Source: Gloeophyllum trabeum ATCC 11539
Taxonomy: Eukaryota; Basidiomycota; Agaricomycetes; Gloeophyllales; Gloeophyllaceae
Length of the DNA: 64,000 bases
Reading direction: 5' to 3'
Assembly (NCBI RefSeq): GCF_000344685.1
Contig: NW_006920413.1
Span: 1,367,717 to 1,431,716, forward strand
The notes under the pieces were generated by a model that did not search any database, was not told where the DNA came from, and was given only the letters and a program-made list of their open reading frames with translations. Numbering within the stretch: the stretch's first letter is position 1; the number at the start of each line of letters is the position of its first letter. A program made the translations under genes and the position numbers. Positions 1 through 10,150 of the stretch are shown piece by piece.

Positions 1-760
1 CGTTTTACCCATGGTGTCGCGAGAAAGGGGGTTGAGCGTCGCGGGGGGATGGTACGCGTCTTAAATGAGCGCGATTAATTAGCGAGCTGTGCCGCCTCGC
101 GTTGCTGTATCTTACGTAGTGCCCGAGTTGCGAGTCATCACGCGGGTCCGGACGATTCGCAGCCTTCCTTCGTATCTTACACAGATGCCTTTCGAGGCAA
201 TTAGCGACCACGCGCAAGGAATCGTGGATGGAGATGGATCCGCTATGTCCGATTGGGTTCTAAAGCTGGGAAGCTGTGAAGCATAGGATCCCCATACATA
301 GTTGCTGACACAGCCAGACTAAGTGAAGAATCTGGATGTGTACGAGGACTGTGCTCAGTCTCTGATACAATGGGACGTGGCACACAGTTCAACAAACCAC
401 GGGAGAGTACTGCGGGGGGAGGCAAGCTAACAGCGGGGATCATTACTGTCACGTCATGCCGGAATGTTCTCAGATCTGCATCCCAGGCATAGGCGGCGAC
501 GTATGATGGGGCGCATCAAGGAAGGCGGGATCCCGCAGTCTAACGAAGAAAGAAGCAGTCGGTGGTCGTCAAGAGCATAACCGACACACGGTGAACTGCT
601 AAAGAATGTTCGGAATTGTCGGCGGGCCAAACAACTGGAGGCCACTCAGTAGAACGCCAGACATGGAGAATCTCGATAATGATTAGGGGACGCCAAATGT
701 CTTATGGGATCTACTTAGATTGAACCAGCCGAACATAAGCAAGAGGACACAAGGGGAAGA
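1..760. other. No recognisable gene; left flank of ATG27
   Basis: Only short ORFs without family resemblance are present on either strand, and none shows spliced continuity with another. The right part is 3' flank of the minus-strand ATG27 gene. I cannot exclude the end of a gene lying left of the window. Confidence 0.5.
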
Positions 761-1866
761 TCACACTGCAATATAGCCTCCTCTTGAGGAGTGTCGTGGT
801 CGCACGGCAGAGCATAAATGAGAAACGACGTCCCGTAGCATGTAGGGTACTTCTCTCCAGAAATCGCGATGTCTGAATAGATTGCAGACGTGTTAACAAA
901 GTACAGGTAAGCGTAAGGGTTGTAAACTTACGGTATGAGATCAGAGCCAGTAGCACCGTAGGTCGAGTAATTATAATAGGCGCCAAGACCGAAGTAAGCT
1001 GCCAAAGCTAGGAGCAAGCTGTAGGGATGTGAAAGGTCGGATGGGGAGGAATGTCAGATAAGCCGGAAGAGTAGACCGCTACGACTTACACAAGGAAGAA
1101 CCATCCAATCCCACTGCCCATTCGCGTCTCACCCGACTCCGCGGGCTTCTTCTCCCCTTCTTCGTCCTTAGGCGGCTCTTCGCCTGCCTCGTGACCGCAC
1201 CCCGCTGGCGCGCTCCACGAAAGCTTCAGCTGGCCCGCTTCATATGATGTGAATGTGATGTCCGAAGTCTCCTTTGAACAGAGCAGAGTCAGGTTGAATG
1301 ACTGGGGTATCGAATTATCAGAAGATGGAGGGTATGAGGGGCCGTCGAACGTTATAGAAAGGCCCTCGGGTGCTACGGTGGTATGAGAAACGATGCGACG
1401 AGAAGCATGTACGGGGCGTACATGATAGTGGTGAAATCTCTCGGTTGCCGCTCGTCTGGGCTAATGGAATGACAGCAACTATTCGGTCTGGCTGGCCTTC
1501 CCTTTGGTTGATCTTGGTTAGACACGCTCTCGTCCCACTGGGACACTTCGCCATACGCTGCTCAGCATGATACTCCGCTAGCGACACGACAGCCGTACAA
1601 ACCTGATCTGCCTCCGCGACGTCCTTCTGCTGCTGCAGTTCTCCACATAGGTCGAACCGCACCGAGTCCACCATTTTGCTTGGAGGAGTATCACGGGTCC
1701 GTGACACGGTGTGCTCGCCTTTGAGTGCAGTCAAATCGTACTTGACACCATTACGATCAATACTGCAGTCATCCTGAGCGCCCGCGGACAGCACTAGCAC
1801 CGAGAGAGCAAGAAATATTGCAGAAACAGGAGAGAACGGCTGGACCTGACGCCGGCGAGAGACCAT
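761..1866 (-). CDS. ATG27: Autophagy-related protein 27 (Atg27-like)
   Basis: Type I membrane protein of the mannose-6-phosphate-receptor-homology class, which in yeast cycles between Golgi, vacuole and endosomes and supports Atg9 vesicle traffic. Four exons read on the minus strand give about 308 residues. They encode a hydrophobic signal peptide (residues ~13-30, ending SAGAQ), a cysteine-containing lumenal domain (CSIDRNGVKYDL, later CTAVVSL and CPSGTRACL, then LLCSKE and CGHE), an acidic/lysine linker, one membrane segment split by an intron (GIGWFFLV then LLLALAAYFGLGAYYNYS), and a short cytoplasmic tail from HRDFWREVPYM to a final GGYIAV. A tail of this YxxV type is typical of fungal Atg27. 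Exon 1 runs from 1866 to about 1420, with a ~49 nt intron whose splicing restores SPEGLSITFDGPSY. The start is the ATG directly before the signal peptide. Tail and lumenal cysteines make the family call firm; splice sites are inferred. Confidence 0.87.
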
Positions 1867-2160
1867 CTATGATTAAAGGTTGAGCTAAGAGGCAATATGA
1901 AGAAGACGGCAAGGCCAGACGATATGAATAGAAACCAAGATCACTGCGTCGTAAACGTCGACTCGGACGTCGGCCTCAAAGCCACGACGCGTGCTACCCC
2001 AGCGGCAATTTCCGACCGCAGGACGCGTAATAGTAACGCGTCTCCTTATTATTCCTCTGTACGCGCCACAGCTCTGCAGAACTCGGCTTCACCGCCCTTT
2101 ACAGCATATCGCGATTGTTTTATTGACTTCCTCTTAGAACCAGCGGTTTCATAGACGGAC

Positions 2161-4054
2161 ATGGCGGGACTTGAGCCTCTAATATCGCTGATATACCACG
2201 AAAGGCAGCAGCCAGGCTCTATGCTCTGCGCGCAACATGCCTTGAACAACTTATTGCGTACGCATTTGTTCCTTCTGCTTTTGCTGCGATTCTGAAGCCA
2301 ACCTATACTCTGCAATATATAGAAGGGAACTATGTGGGTACTCCAGCTCGATCTTTTGTTACACGTCAATCGATGGAGTTCTGGGTAGTTCACGGCTCCC
2401 GATCTATCATCCATCGCAAGCAGCCTTGATGCGCTCGAAGGCAGCTATCACACCGACGCGGCAGCTGGCCCTAGCACGAATATGGACGATACTGGTGAGT
2501 CACGTCCACTCGGCTGCGCTTTCCAGCTACATGCGCAGTAGGATTTTTCTCTGTCCAAGTGCTTGAGAACGCATTAAACGTGTGGGGTCTGAAGTGATTA
2601 TTTTATTGCGTATGACTTTCGCCTTCCATGTCTAACACATCTGATAGTCTCGTCCGATGGCGAAGTGCAGACATGCGCCCGTTTCAAGATCGCCCACAGT
2701 ACGTTGCATACCTGATATTATAACGACGTATCTCATTGGACTGTAGCGAACAGCTCGGCTTTATCCTGAACTTAGAGCAACACTGGTTCACGCTACGACG
2801 ATTTGGACAGACCGCCTCCATCGGGGAAAGTCATTGGTTCAATCTAAACTCTTTCCTCGAATCACCGGAGTGGGTCAGTAAGACGTACCTTGGTATGGTT
2901 CTGCAGCAAGCTGAGACAGAAGGTACATACCCCAGTTCCAGCACGTTCTTGGTCGGTTTACCTATCGTCGATAACTTTTAGGGTACTCGGTTTTCGTAAT
3001 AACTGAAGAACATGAAGGGGCCTTTCCCCGTACTGAGGCGGACCACCTCGCATCTACCATCCGAGAACCCAGTTCCGCGTCTGGTGCTCGTCTATCCACA
3101 TCGCGAACCGCTGACCCTGCCTCCAAGATGGAGGGCTTTGAAGATGAAGACATGGAACTGCAAGCTGCGCTACAGGCCTCTTTAATGGGTGGAGCAGCAG
3201 ATGAATTGCTGGTCCCGGAAGCCAGAACGGGGGCCACCAGTGACTCTGGTCTCGGACTACAGCTCGGAGCTGGGCAAAGTGCGTCCATTCCTCTACGTGG
3301 CCCCGCGAGGACTGGGAGCACTCCTGGAAGCGGAACGAGGACGCCCACCTCTAGAATGCCGGGTCGGTTCAGCGGCAGGACGGACGAAGATGAAGATCTA
3401 TTTGGTGGCGTAGAGGAGTATGGACTTGGCGGTGGGAGCGCAGACCCGGTGGAGGCCAGTATGGCACGTAACCGAGCTATCATGGAGCGGATGCAGAGGG
3501 AACAAGAGATGGCGCTGCGTGCAAGCTACCAAGAAGAGGACCCGGAGCAGCAAAGTCAGGCTGCTGCGAGGCGGAGGCAACGAGAGGAAGAGGAAGAAGA
3601 GATGCTCAGACGTGCGATCGAGGAGTCTCGTGCACTCCATGAAGCGAGTACTGCTGCAAGGGCACAAGACAGGGACGACGACGACATGGAGGTAGAGGAA
3701 GTACTCCCAAGAGTCACGAGTCAAGCAGCGCCGTCATGGAACCCGTCTGAACATCGTGTATACGATGATGACGATGCCGAGCTTCAAGCGGCATTGCGGG
3801 CTTCTCTAGAGCAAATGCCGGAAGGATTCCAAATCCCCGAAGAGTCACCTGCTCAGCATCCCGATCCCTCGCTTTCCAGGACGTCTCAACCTCCCTCGGC
3901 TGCTACAGCTCAGCACTCAAGCACAGCCGAAGGTGAAGATGATTCCGAGCTCGAGTCTGAGGCGGATACCAGTTCGGTGGCTGAGACACCAGCCGAGGAG
4001 CAGCTCAGTATGGAGGAGATCAGGAGGCGGAGGTTAGCTAGATTTGGCGGCTGA
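2161..4054 (+). CDS. Ataxin-3-like Josephin-domain deubiquitinase with UIMs
   Basis: Cysteine protease predicted to trim ubiquitin chains (peptidase family C86). Several small exons join into a Josephin domain (residues ~1-190). Its first exon gives MAGLEPLISLIYHE, followed by the catalytic cysteine in SMLCAQHALNNLL. A spliced codon restores QGNYV, then FTAPDLSSIASSLD, and the catalytic histidine lies in LEQHWFTLRRFG with the downstream WFNLNS asparagine. The last exon (about 2980-4054) encodes an acidic tail with three ubiquitin-interacting motifs: ELQAALQASL, MLRRAIEESRALHE and ELQAALRASLEQMP. The third and first are close copies. The total is about 520 residues, longer than human ataxin-3 (about 360) mainly through the low-complexity tail. 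There is no polyglutamine run. The stop is TGA at 4052-4054. Small introns are inferred from frame continuity. Confidence 0.88.
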
Positions 4055-4469
4055 GAGAAGGATTGCACTTTCTCGTCCCGCGATCATGCAAGGCTTCGAT
4101 AGTACCTGTGATAGGTAATGTGTATCAGAGACTCAAGCCCGACCCGTGCTCAGGGCTGTGTTTTCCCGAGTTCTCACTCCTCTTGCAAGGACATGGCAGT
4201 CAAGAATTACATATCAATGATTCTTCGAGACCAGGAGTACGGGCAAGGTCAATCGTCTTCTCCGTTATCATGGATGTCTACCAATGTTCCTGCTTCGATT
4301 GAATGAATGACTAACCGGTACGTATTGCCGACTTCCACAAGGGCAGTCGCATATATGCAGTAGAGCATCCCCACCTCGGACAGCTGATACCCTGCTGACC
4401 AAGCCCAAGAAAGCGGACGGACGGATATAAACGCTTCCATGTTTGTTGCATCTACGGTCTTCACGCACT
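4055..4469. other. Intergenic; promoter of the hydrolase with TATA-like box
   Basis: No gene seen. A TATAAA at 4426-4431 lies 39-44 bp upstream of the hydrolase ATG (4470), a usual spacing for a fungal core promoter. The rest is 3' flank of the Josephin gene. Confidence 0.4.
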
Positions 4470-5707
4470 ATGGCTACATATACGACTGCGAAAGTCGGAG
4501 GTGAAGGTATAGAATTCTACTTCGCAGATTCCGGAGCTGTTCCAGGATCAAATGACTACACGACCCTGGTCCTTTACCACGGGAGCGCATTCAATAGTCG
4601 TAAGCGTCCTCTCGTTCTACCGAACATCCACTCGCGCTCATTACAACTTCTTTGTAGACAGCTTCCACAAACTTCTCCCCCTCGCCACCTCCCGCAACCT
4701 CCGCATCGTCATCGTTAATCGAAGGGAATACCATGGCTCCACGCGATACACCGACGAAGAAATCAGCGACCTGCAAGCCGGGCGCAAGACATTCTTAGAA
4801 CGCACTGGCCTACACACCGCCGAGTTTCTCATATACTTCGCGCAGACGCACGACATTCCTAAGATCAGCCCGGACCGCAAGCGCGGCGGGTTCGCGGTCA
4901 TGGGCTGGTCCATAGGCGTGGCGACCGTCCTGGCTCTGCTGGCGCACCCTCAGGCCATGCCGAAGGAGTATTATTCTCAGCTCGACCCGTATCTGCGCTC
5001 GATCGTAATGTATGGTGCGCCATGACTTCTCGAAGTTTATTCTCTCTTGCCGTCCTTACGGGTGTGCGTATGACTGCCAGACCCGCCATACTTCGCATTC
5101 GGGTACGAACTAGATGGCGAGGTCGACCCGTACAACCCGTGGACAGACCCCAACATCAAGACGCATGAAGAGCGTTACCGCATATTCCAATACTGGGTCA
5201 GCTCGTACTACGACCACTTAGACATCACCTCGGGCTCGATGAGCGGGCTGGACTATAGGCACCGTACGGAGCAAGCGTCCATCGACAGTATGTCCCCCGA
5301 AGAACTCTCGCTCATGTACGAGGAGGCGGCGGCTGTCCGGGCGGAGCTTCACATGGTCCTCCCGCCCATGCAGTCTACCGTGAATGCGCAGGCAAAACGC
5401 GCGTTATTCGATGAGTCACTCGCTCAGACGGTGCTCCCCGAGTTGCAGGTTGTGCACATCGTGTGCATGCGCACGCACTGGCACTGTATGTGGGGTCACA
5501 TCCAGACCAGGAAGAAATACGAGGCGCATGTGGCAAGAGGGGAGAAAGTGCGCCTAATAAGTTCTGTCCAGATACCCCAGGGCAACCATTTCGTGAGTCT
5601 AATTAGTGAAATTGAAGACGTTATTGAAGTAACTGGCTTCTTAGGTACACTGGGATCGCCCGCATGAGTTCCTGGACGTACTCTCTAGCGTCGTACAGCC
5701 ATCATGA
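4470..5707 (+). CDS. Alpha/beta-hydrolase fold protein
   Basis: Putative serine hydrolase or esterase of unknown substrate. Four exons were read. Exon 1 runs from MATYTTAKVGGEGIEFYFAD to VLYHGSAFN, where YHGSAF fits the HG oxyanion-hole strand. An intron of about 60 nt follows, then a long exon with the nucleophile elbow GWSIG (serine at about residue 140) inside FAVMGWSIGVATVLALLAHP. A third exon starts DPPYFAFGYELDGEVDPYNP. The final short exon gives HWDRPHEFLDVLSSV after the GNHFV triad histidine. The total is about 350 residues. I see no signal peptide, so it is probably cytoplasmic. It resembles hydrolases that are common and uncharacterised in agaricomycetes. The acid residue of the triad was not assigned with confidence. 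The ATG at 4470 is the first in frame after a TATA-like box. Confidence 0.78.
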
Positions 5708-6033
5708 CCTACCTATATCGCAATGCTTTTAACCACTGGAAGCTTTCGCGCGGCTGGTGAGAGAAGCTACATAAATGATCCTCGCTTGTTAACAATACTC
5801 CCATCTTCATATTCCGACATTTGATGGCCTGCAACAGGATAATTTCATAGAAGATTTCAATTCCTGAGGAAGTTGAGCCCAAGTGTGGCAGATTCTAAGG
5901 GGAAACCTTGCTAAACACTCTCGAGTGATTATGCCTCAGGTACGTATGCTCGAAACGCTGTATTATGCGTGGGTGATGGTACAAAGTGATACATCCAATG
6001 TTACAATCTTAGCGTTCTTGGTTCATCGTCCGC
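5708..6033. other. Convergent intergenic spacer
   Basis: This lies between the convergent hydrolase and HSP12-type gene. It is AT-rich 3' flank with no coding signal seen. Confidence 0.4.
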
Positions 6034-6400
6034 TTAGGAACGGTTGCCCATGCCCAGAGCGTTCTTGGTCTTGTCCATGATCGACTCCTTGATTATAAGT
6101 CAGTACGAGCTCGTAAGGAGGCAGTAGAGAGTCAACATACCGAGTCGTTGTTGGAGTTGCCGCTCAGGGTATCGCCAGCCTTCTGGGTGTAGGACTTCTC
6201 GGACTGGGGTTGGGCGGAGGAAGCGGCAGAGTCGGCCTTGCCCTTGAACTTGTCCCCAACATGCTCGGTGAAGCTCTTCTCAGAGTCGGGCTAAAGAACG
6301 TGATTAGCCTCGTTCGCAGCCGAGCGCATTAGCAAGAGACACCAACCTTCAGGGAGGCCTCAGCCTTGTCGGTGAAAGATTGACGGCCGGTGTCAGACAT
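6034..6400 (-). CDS. HSP12: HSP12/HSP9-type small stress protein
   Basis: Small hydrophilic stress protein of about 85 residues, the usual family length. In yeast, Hsp12 is induced by heat, osmotic stress and stationary phase and folds on membranes. Three exons were read on the minus strand: MSDTGRQSFTDKAEASLK, then PDSEKSFTEHVGDKFKGK through TQKAGDTLSGNSNND, and finally ESIMDKTKNALGMGNRS. The repeated K/S-rich (Q/E)KSxTxxxGD pattern and the MSDxGRQ start are characteristic. Both introns are about 55 nt with gttggt and gtatgt donors. A TATATAA box about 85 bp upstream fits strong inducible transcription. Confidence 0.9.
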
Positions 6401-6485
6401 TGTGGTATGAGTTGGTGGAGGTGAGGATGGGTTGTGTGAGTGAGAGGTAGAGAACTGATGCTGTCCCTCGACGCGTCCGCCGGGC

Positions 6486-6492
6486 TTATATA
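6486..6492 (-). promoter_or_regulatory. TATA box of the HSP12-type gene
   Basis: TATATAA on the minus strand lies about 86-92 bp upstream of the ATG at 6400. Position and match are good; transcription start was not determined. Confidence 0.55.
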
Positions 6493-6948
6493 CCTCTGGA
6501 ACTGGAGGGACGCGACTGGATAGATGACGTCTGACCTCTAATGACGCGCGGTGACGCGGGTCAGTGGTAGTCACATGACCGTACCCTTATGGTAGTGGCG
6601 CCTCCTTATTTGGAATGCACCCAGGCGCTGCTCCACGACAGAGGCGCCACTGTGGCTCCCCTGGATGCCCTTGGCAGTCGAAACCCCTGCGTTGCTGACT
6701 TGGTCAAATCACAGTGCACGCGTGATATCATGCGCAGCATATACCCTCGCGATAGCGCGTCGCAGGATCCGTACGTGGTCTTAGGCTTACCATGTCCCGC
6801 CATACAATGTCCTCGTCTTCCTCGATGAAGAAAGGCGTTGGATTGATAACCATCGATTAGATCGTCCTAGCATACATATACACCGATATTAGTACACAAG
6901 CAGCGTTCCCAGAACTATGACACAACAGAGAACAGTTATCGATACACT
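6493..6948. other. Intergenic between HSP12-type and RING genes
   Basis: Upstream region of the stress gene and 3' flank of the PA-TM-RING gene. ORFs here lack any family signal. Confidence 0.4.
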
Positions 6949-9059
6949 TTAAAGGCCCGTCTCAGGGGCATAAGGCATGTAAGGGTCCGTAGGATCATAC
7001 CCGGCGGCTTCTTCGCGATACCGGCGGCGACGTATGGCGGATCTCAGATACCGCGAGAACCGGTTCCCACCGCCGCTCGAGTCCCTGTGGTTCTGGTGGA
7101 AATCGTGGGGCGGCCCATGCCCTTCGCCTTGCATCATCGTCTCGAGTGCGTGGAAGTCTAGGCAGCGCATTCTGTCAGCGTTACGAGTCGCTTGGCTGAT
7201 TTTTGAACCGCTTACCGTGACGACAGATCGGACACGAGCTGGACAGCTCGAGCAGCCACGGATCGACGCACTGCTTGTGGAACATATGCTTCCCCTCGCA
7301 AGGCAACACCCTCAAGTCATCCCCCTCTTCGAAGTCCAGAATGCATATAGGACACGTTTCGCGTCCAATGACATCCGGGACGACATCTTCCGCGGGGCGT
7401 GCCCGTCCAGATGGTCGACGGGTAGGCACCACTCGCGATGTGCTGGCTTGACTCTGCTCTGCATCCTCTCCGTCCTGCGACGCAGGCAGAGCTTCGTGGC
7501 CGCCTTCACTCCGCTCCACCCGCCGCTCGTCGGCAGCGTCCTTGTTGTCTCCAGGTGTCTGCCGACCTGTGTGAGACAACGCCGGAGCCTCTCCCAACTC
7601 GATGTCTTTGGTGTCCTGCGTGCTATCCTGGCCACGCTCTCTGTTATTATTCTGCCCGAACTTGACCACAGGGAAAGTGTCAAGGATAGCACGTCCGAGA
7701 CCTTGAGCACGACTCTGCGTAAACGACCCGCGACCGTTGAAGTCACCCATCCGAGGCCCATACCTCTCCGGGTGCCGGATTGCTCGGATAGCCTGTGCCT
7801 CGATATGAGATATTAACAACTGTCAGGAGCAGGGTACTCACTCCGGTGATGATCACAACGCAGAAGAGAGACGACACACATCCCGTGATAGCATACAGGA
7901 TGATCCTAGAAGACGCATAAGTCTCGGCGCGTACGCGCAAGGTAAGCTACTGACATGGCAAGGCTAGAATTCCTGTTGCTACCTGAACCCTGTTCCGCGG
8001 AAGTAGACCCTGTGGGGGTGTCGCCGCCCCCTCCATCCACAGCTCCGGTCCCCGTAGCATTGTACGCCTTGAGCTCGGCGAACATGAAACTCGACACATT
8101 CATCAGGCCGGTGGACATGGTGTTGTTGATAATAGCGGCGGAGGCGTTCAGGAGGGAGGCATTGTAGTTCCCGTAGAGGGTTTTATTGATAGCAGACGAG
8201 TTGAATTGGTACTCTATGAGTCTGCACAGAGCACGGGCACGGTGAGTCGACGGTGCACGCACAAACGGCCTATGGCAGGCCACGTACTTTGCGGACGTAA
8301 GTGACTGGGTCGAGAATATGTCCATCACCTGCTCGAAGTTCTCGGGGTTGGCATAGTCCGGGTTGATCACGCATGCCTGCGAGTACTCGGAATACAGCAG
8401 CTGTCCGCACGCACGCCGCCACACAAGCACGCGTCCATCATGTAAGCACGACGCACGTCACCTTCGGAATGGAATGACAGACGTACAGCAGCTTTCGCGC
8501 CTCTATCCCGAGCTAGGGTGAAGATATCGTCGACCTGCGAGGCATTGGTAGCGTTTTTGTCGCATGCAACAAGAGCGATCCAGGGCGTGGTGGCTGTGCG
8601 GACATTGTTAATTCATGGGTCGCGGGGCATGAGGCCAAGGCACAAGCAGCTCACTCGTCTCATTATTCCAGCTCATTTCTTCCGAAAAGTGTACTAGGGC
8701 TCCCTTAAAGCGCGATCTTCATTAGGGCACTGACAAAGACCGGGTATGTTCACAGATATCTCACCTGGCTGACCCCGTTGCTCCCATTCCCAACGAGCTG
8801 ATAAGAGACGGTTTCCGAGTATGATCTGTAAGCGAAGCAGCCAGACGTTATGTTCAGGAAGATAAGCCTGTGGATGGACGAGTGATGCGAACCCCATGTA
8901 CCACTCTAAGTAGAGCATAGACACATCTGAGATATTCGGACCGCCTGCGACTCCTGTAGAACTGTTGGTCGGCGACGCCGGGATATACGCCCAGACGCCC
9001 AAGCCATAGAGAAAGGATAGGAAAGCACAGACGACACCGAAACGAAACGAGAAAGCCAT
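6949..9059 (-). CDS. PA-TM-RING family E3 ubiquitin ligase
   Basis: Membrane-anchored RING-H2 ubiquitin ligase of the protease-associated/transmembrane/RING architecture, expected in endosomal or vacuolar membranes. Reading the exons 5' to 3' on the minus strand: an N-terminal hydrophobic segment (residues ~6-25); a lumenal PA domain including TTPWIALVACDKNATNASQV, then DIFTLARDRGAKAALLYSEY; an N-glycosylation-rich stretch (NKT, NYNAS, NNTMS, NVSS); one membrane helix IILYAITGCVSSLFCVVIIT; and a long disordered linker. The RING-H2 has CPICILDFEEGDDLRVLPC, HMFHKQC and CPICR, with all eight zinc ligands visible. The C-terminus ends DPYMPYAPETGL. The gene has at least eight small exons; the N-terminal ones are least certain. 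The start is the ATG before AFSFRFG. Confidence 0.85.
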
Positions 9060-9514
9060 GGCGGGACGAGCCAACAGCCTTGGGAAGGAGATCCCAGGCC
9101 TTCCGAGAGCTTAGGGCTTATCGGGACACAGCAAGCACGGCAGCGGGGCTGATAACCGTGGAAGGACCAATTGTCGCTGTCGTACGCCGTTATGTCCCAC
9201 CGAAACCCATTCCAGTTCTGCAGTGCGGAGGCAGGCTCGAAGCCTCGCAAGCTGCAAGGTCGGGGACGGGCTGCGCAGGGTGCCGAGTGCCACTAACCAC
9301 GAGGAGAAACCGGCGGCCGAGAATATGTAGCAATTGTTTTGTTTCAACTTGCTTTCAACACACATCGCGCGTACCCTCCGACACGTAGAGTAACAAGAGT
9401 TGTAGGTGTGAGAGTGATAGAGGACATGGGCGTGTTTATCCCTGTGCTTTGCTACCTGATGTGATGGTTTGTCATATATGACCATCATATGTGGATACCC
9501 AGAGACTGCTCAAA
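9060..9514. other. Upstream flank of the RING gene
   Basis: No gene or RNA recognised. Confidence 0.35.
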
Positions 9515-9805
9515 AGAGAGTATTTGCAGGAGGCGAAGTGGACACTTTTCCCGCTTAGCAGACAGCCCACTTCGGATAATGCGAATGCACCACAAACACC
9601 CAAAATATGATATTCTGCACCACCTACCCGTTAGCATTGGGTGTATACCTACGTATAGGGTAATATGCTGTGTCAGAGTTTCCAATGTATCCCCAGCTTT
9701 TTCCGCGAATGGCTCCGACGCGCACCACTGCTGTTTTCACTTCGCCTAAGATCTCGTGTCAGATCAGATAGCTAAAGTTGACTTCGCCTCCTGCAAATAC
9801 TCTCT
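9515..9805. mobile_element. Short MITE-like element with perfect 25 bp inverted repeats
   Basis: Positions 9515-9539 (starting AGAGAGTATTTGCAGG) and 9781-9805 are perfect reverse complements over 25 bp and enclose 241 bp with no coding capacity. An AAA lies just outside each end, a possible 3 bp target duplication, but it is too simple to be decisive. Size and shape fit a miniature inverted-repeat element of unknown family. Confidence 0.55.
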
Positions 9806-10150
9806 AAAGAATGTGATTGCTACGACCCGAGATTTTTACTGCGGACAACGTGCATTTGGACAAGTACCAGAGGACGATCAACTACGACAAGTGTCGCTGT
9901 CGCTATACGTACGAGCGGTTCGAATTCCCCGCTCGTACTTTTACGTTCTCCCCCTTTTGCTAAGCTAGAGAGGGTAATATGGAATACGCACCTCATAGAC
10001 CGTCCCACGCGTAGTGCTGACAAAACATTGAGCTATTGTTGAGCAGGCTAGGAAAGCTGAATGGCAATGAAGGGAAGCATGGACTGTGAGGCAGGGGTAG
10101 ACCAGTTGCCCTGATAGTGTGCTGGATATCACGGTCATATTGGGTATCTA
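9806..10150. other. Non-coding stretch left of composite repeat
   Basis: No gene recognised; it ends with the TA that abuts the next element. Confidence 0.35.

Noticed and set aside
7034..7816. 260-codon plus-strand ORF opposite the RING gene
   Set aside because: The minus strand carries the RING-H2 and linker in this interval; the plus frame is its shadow.
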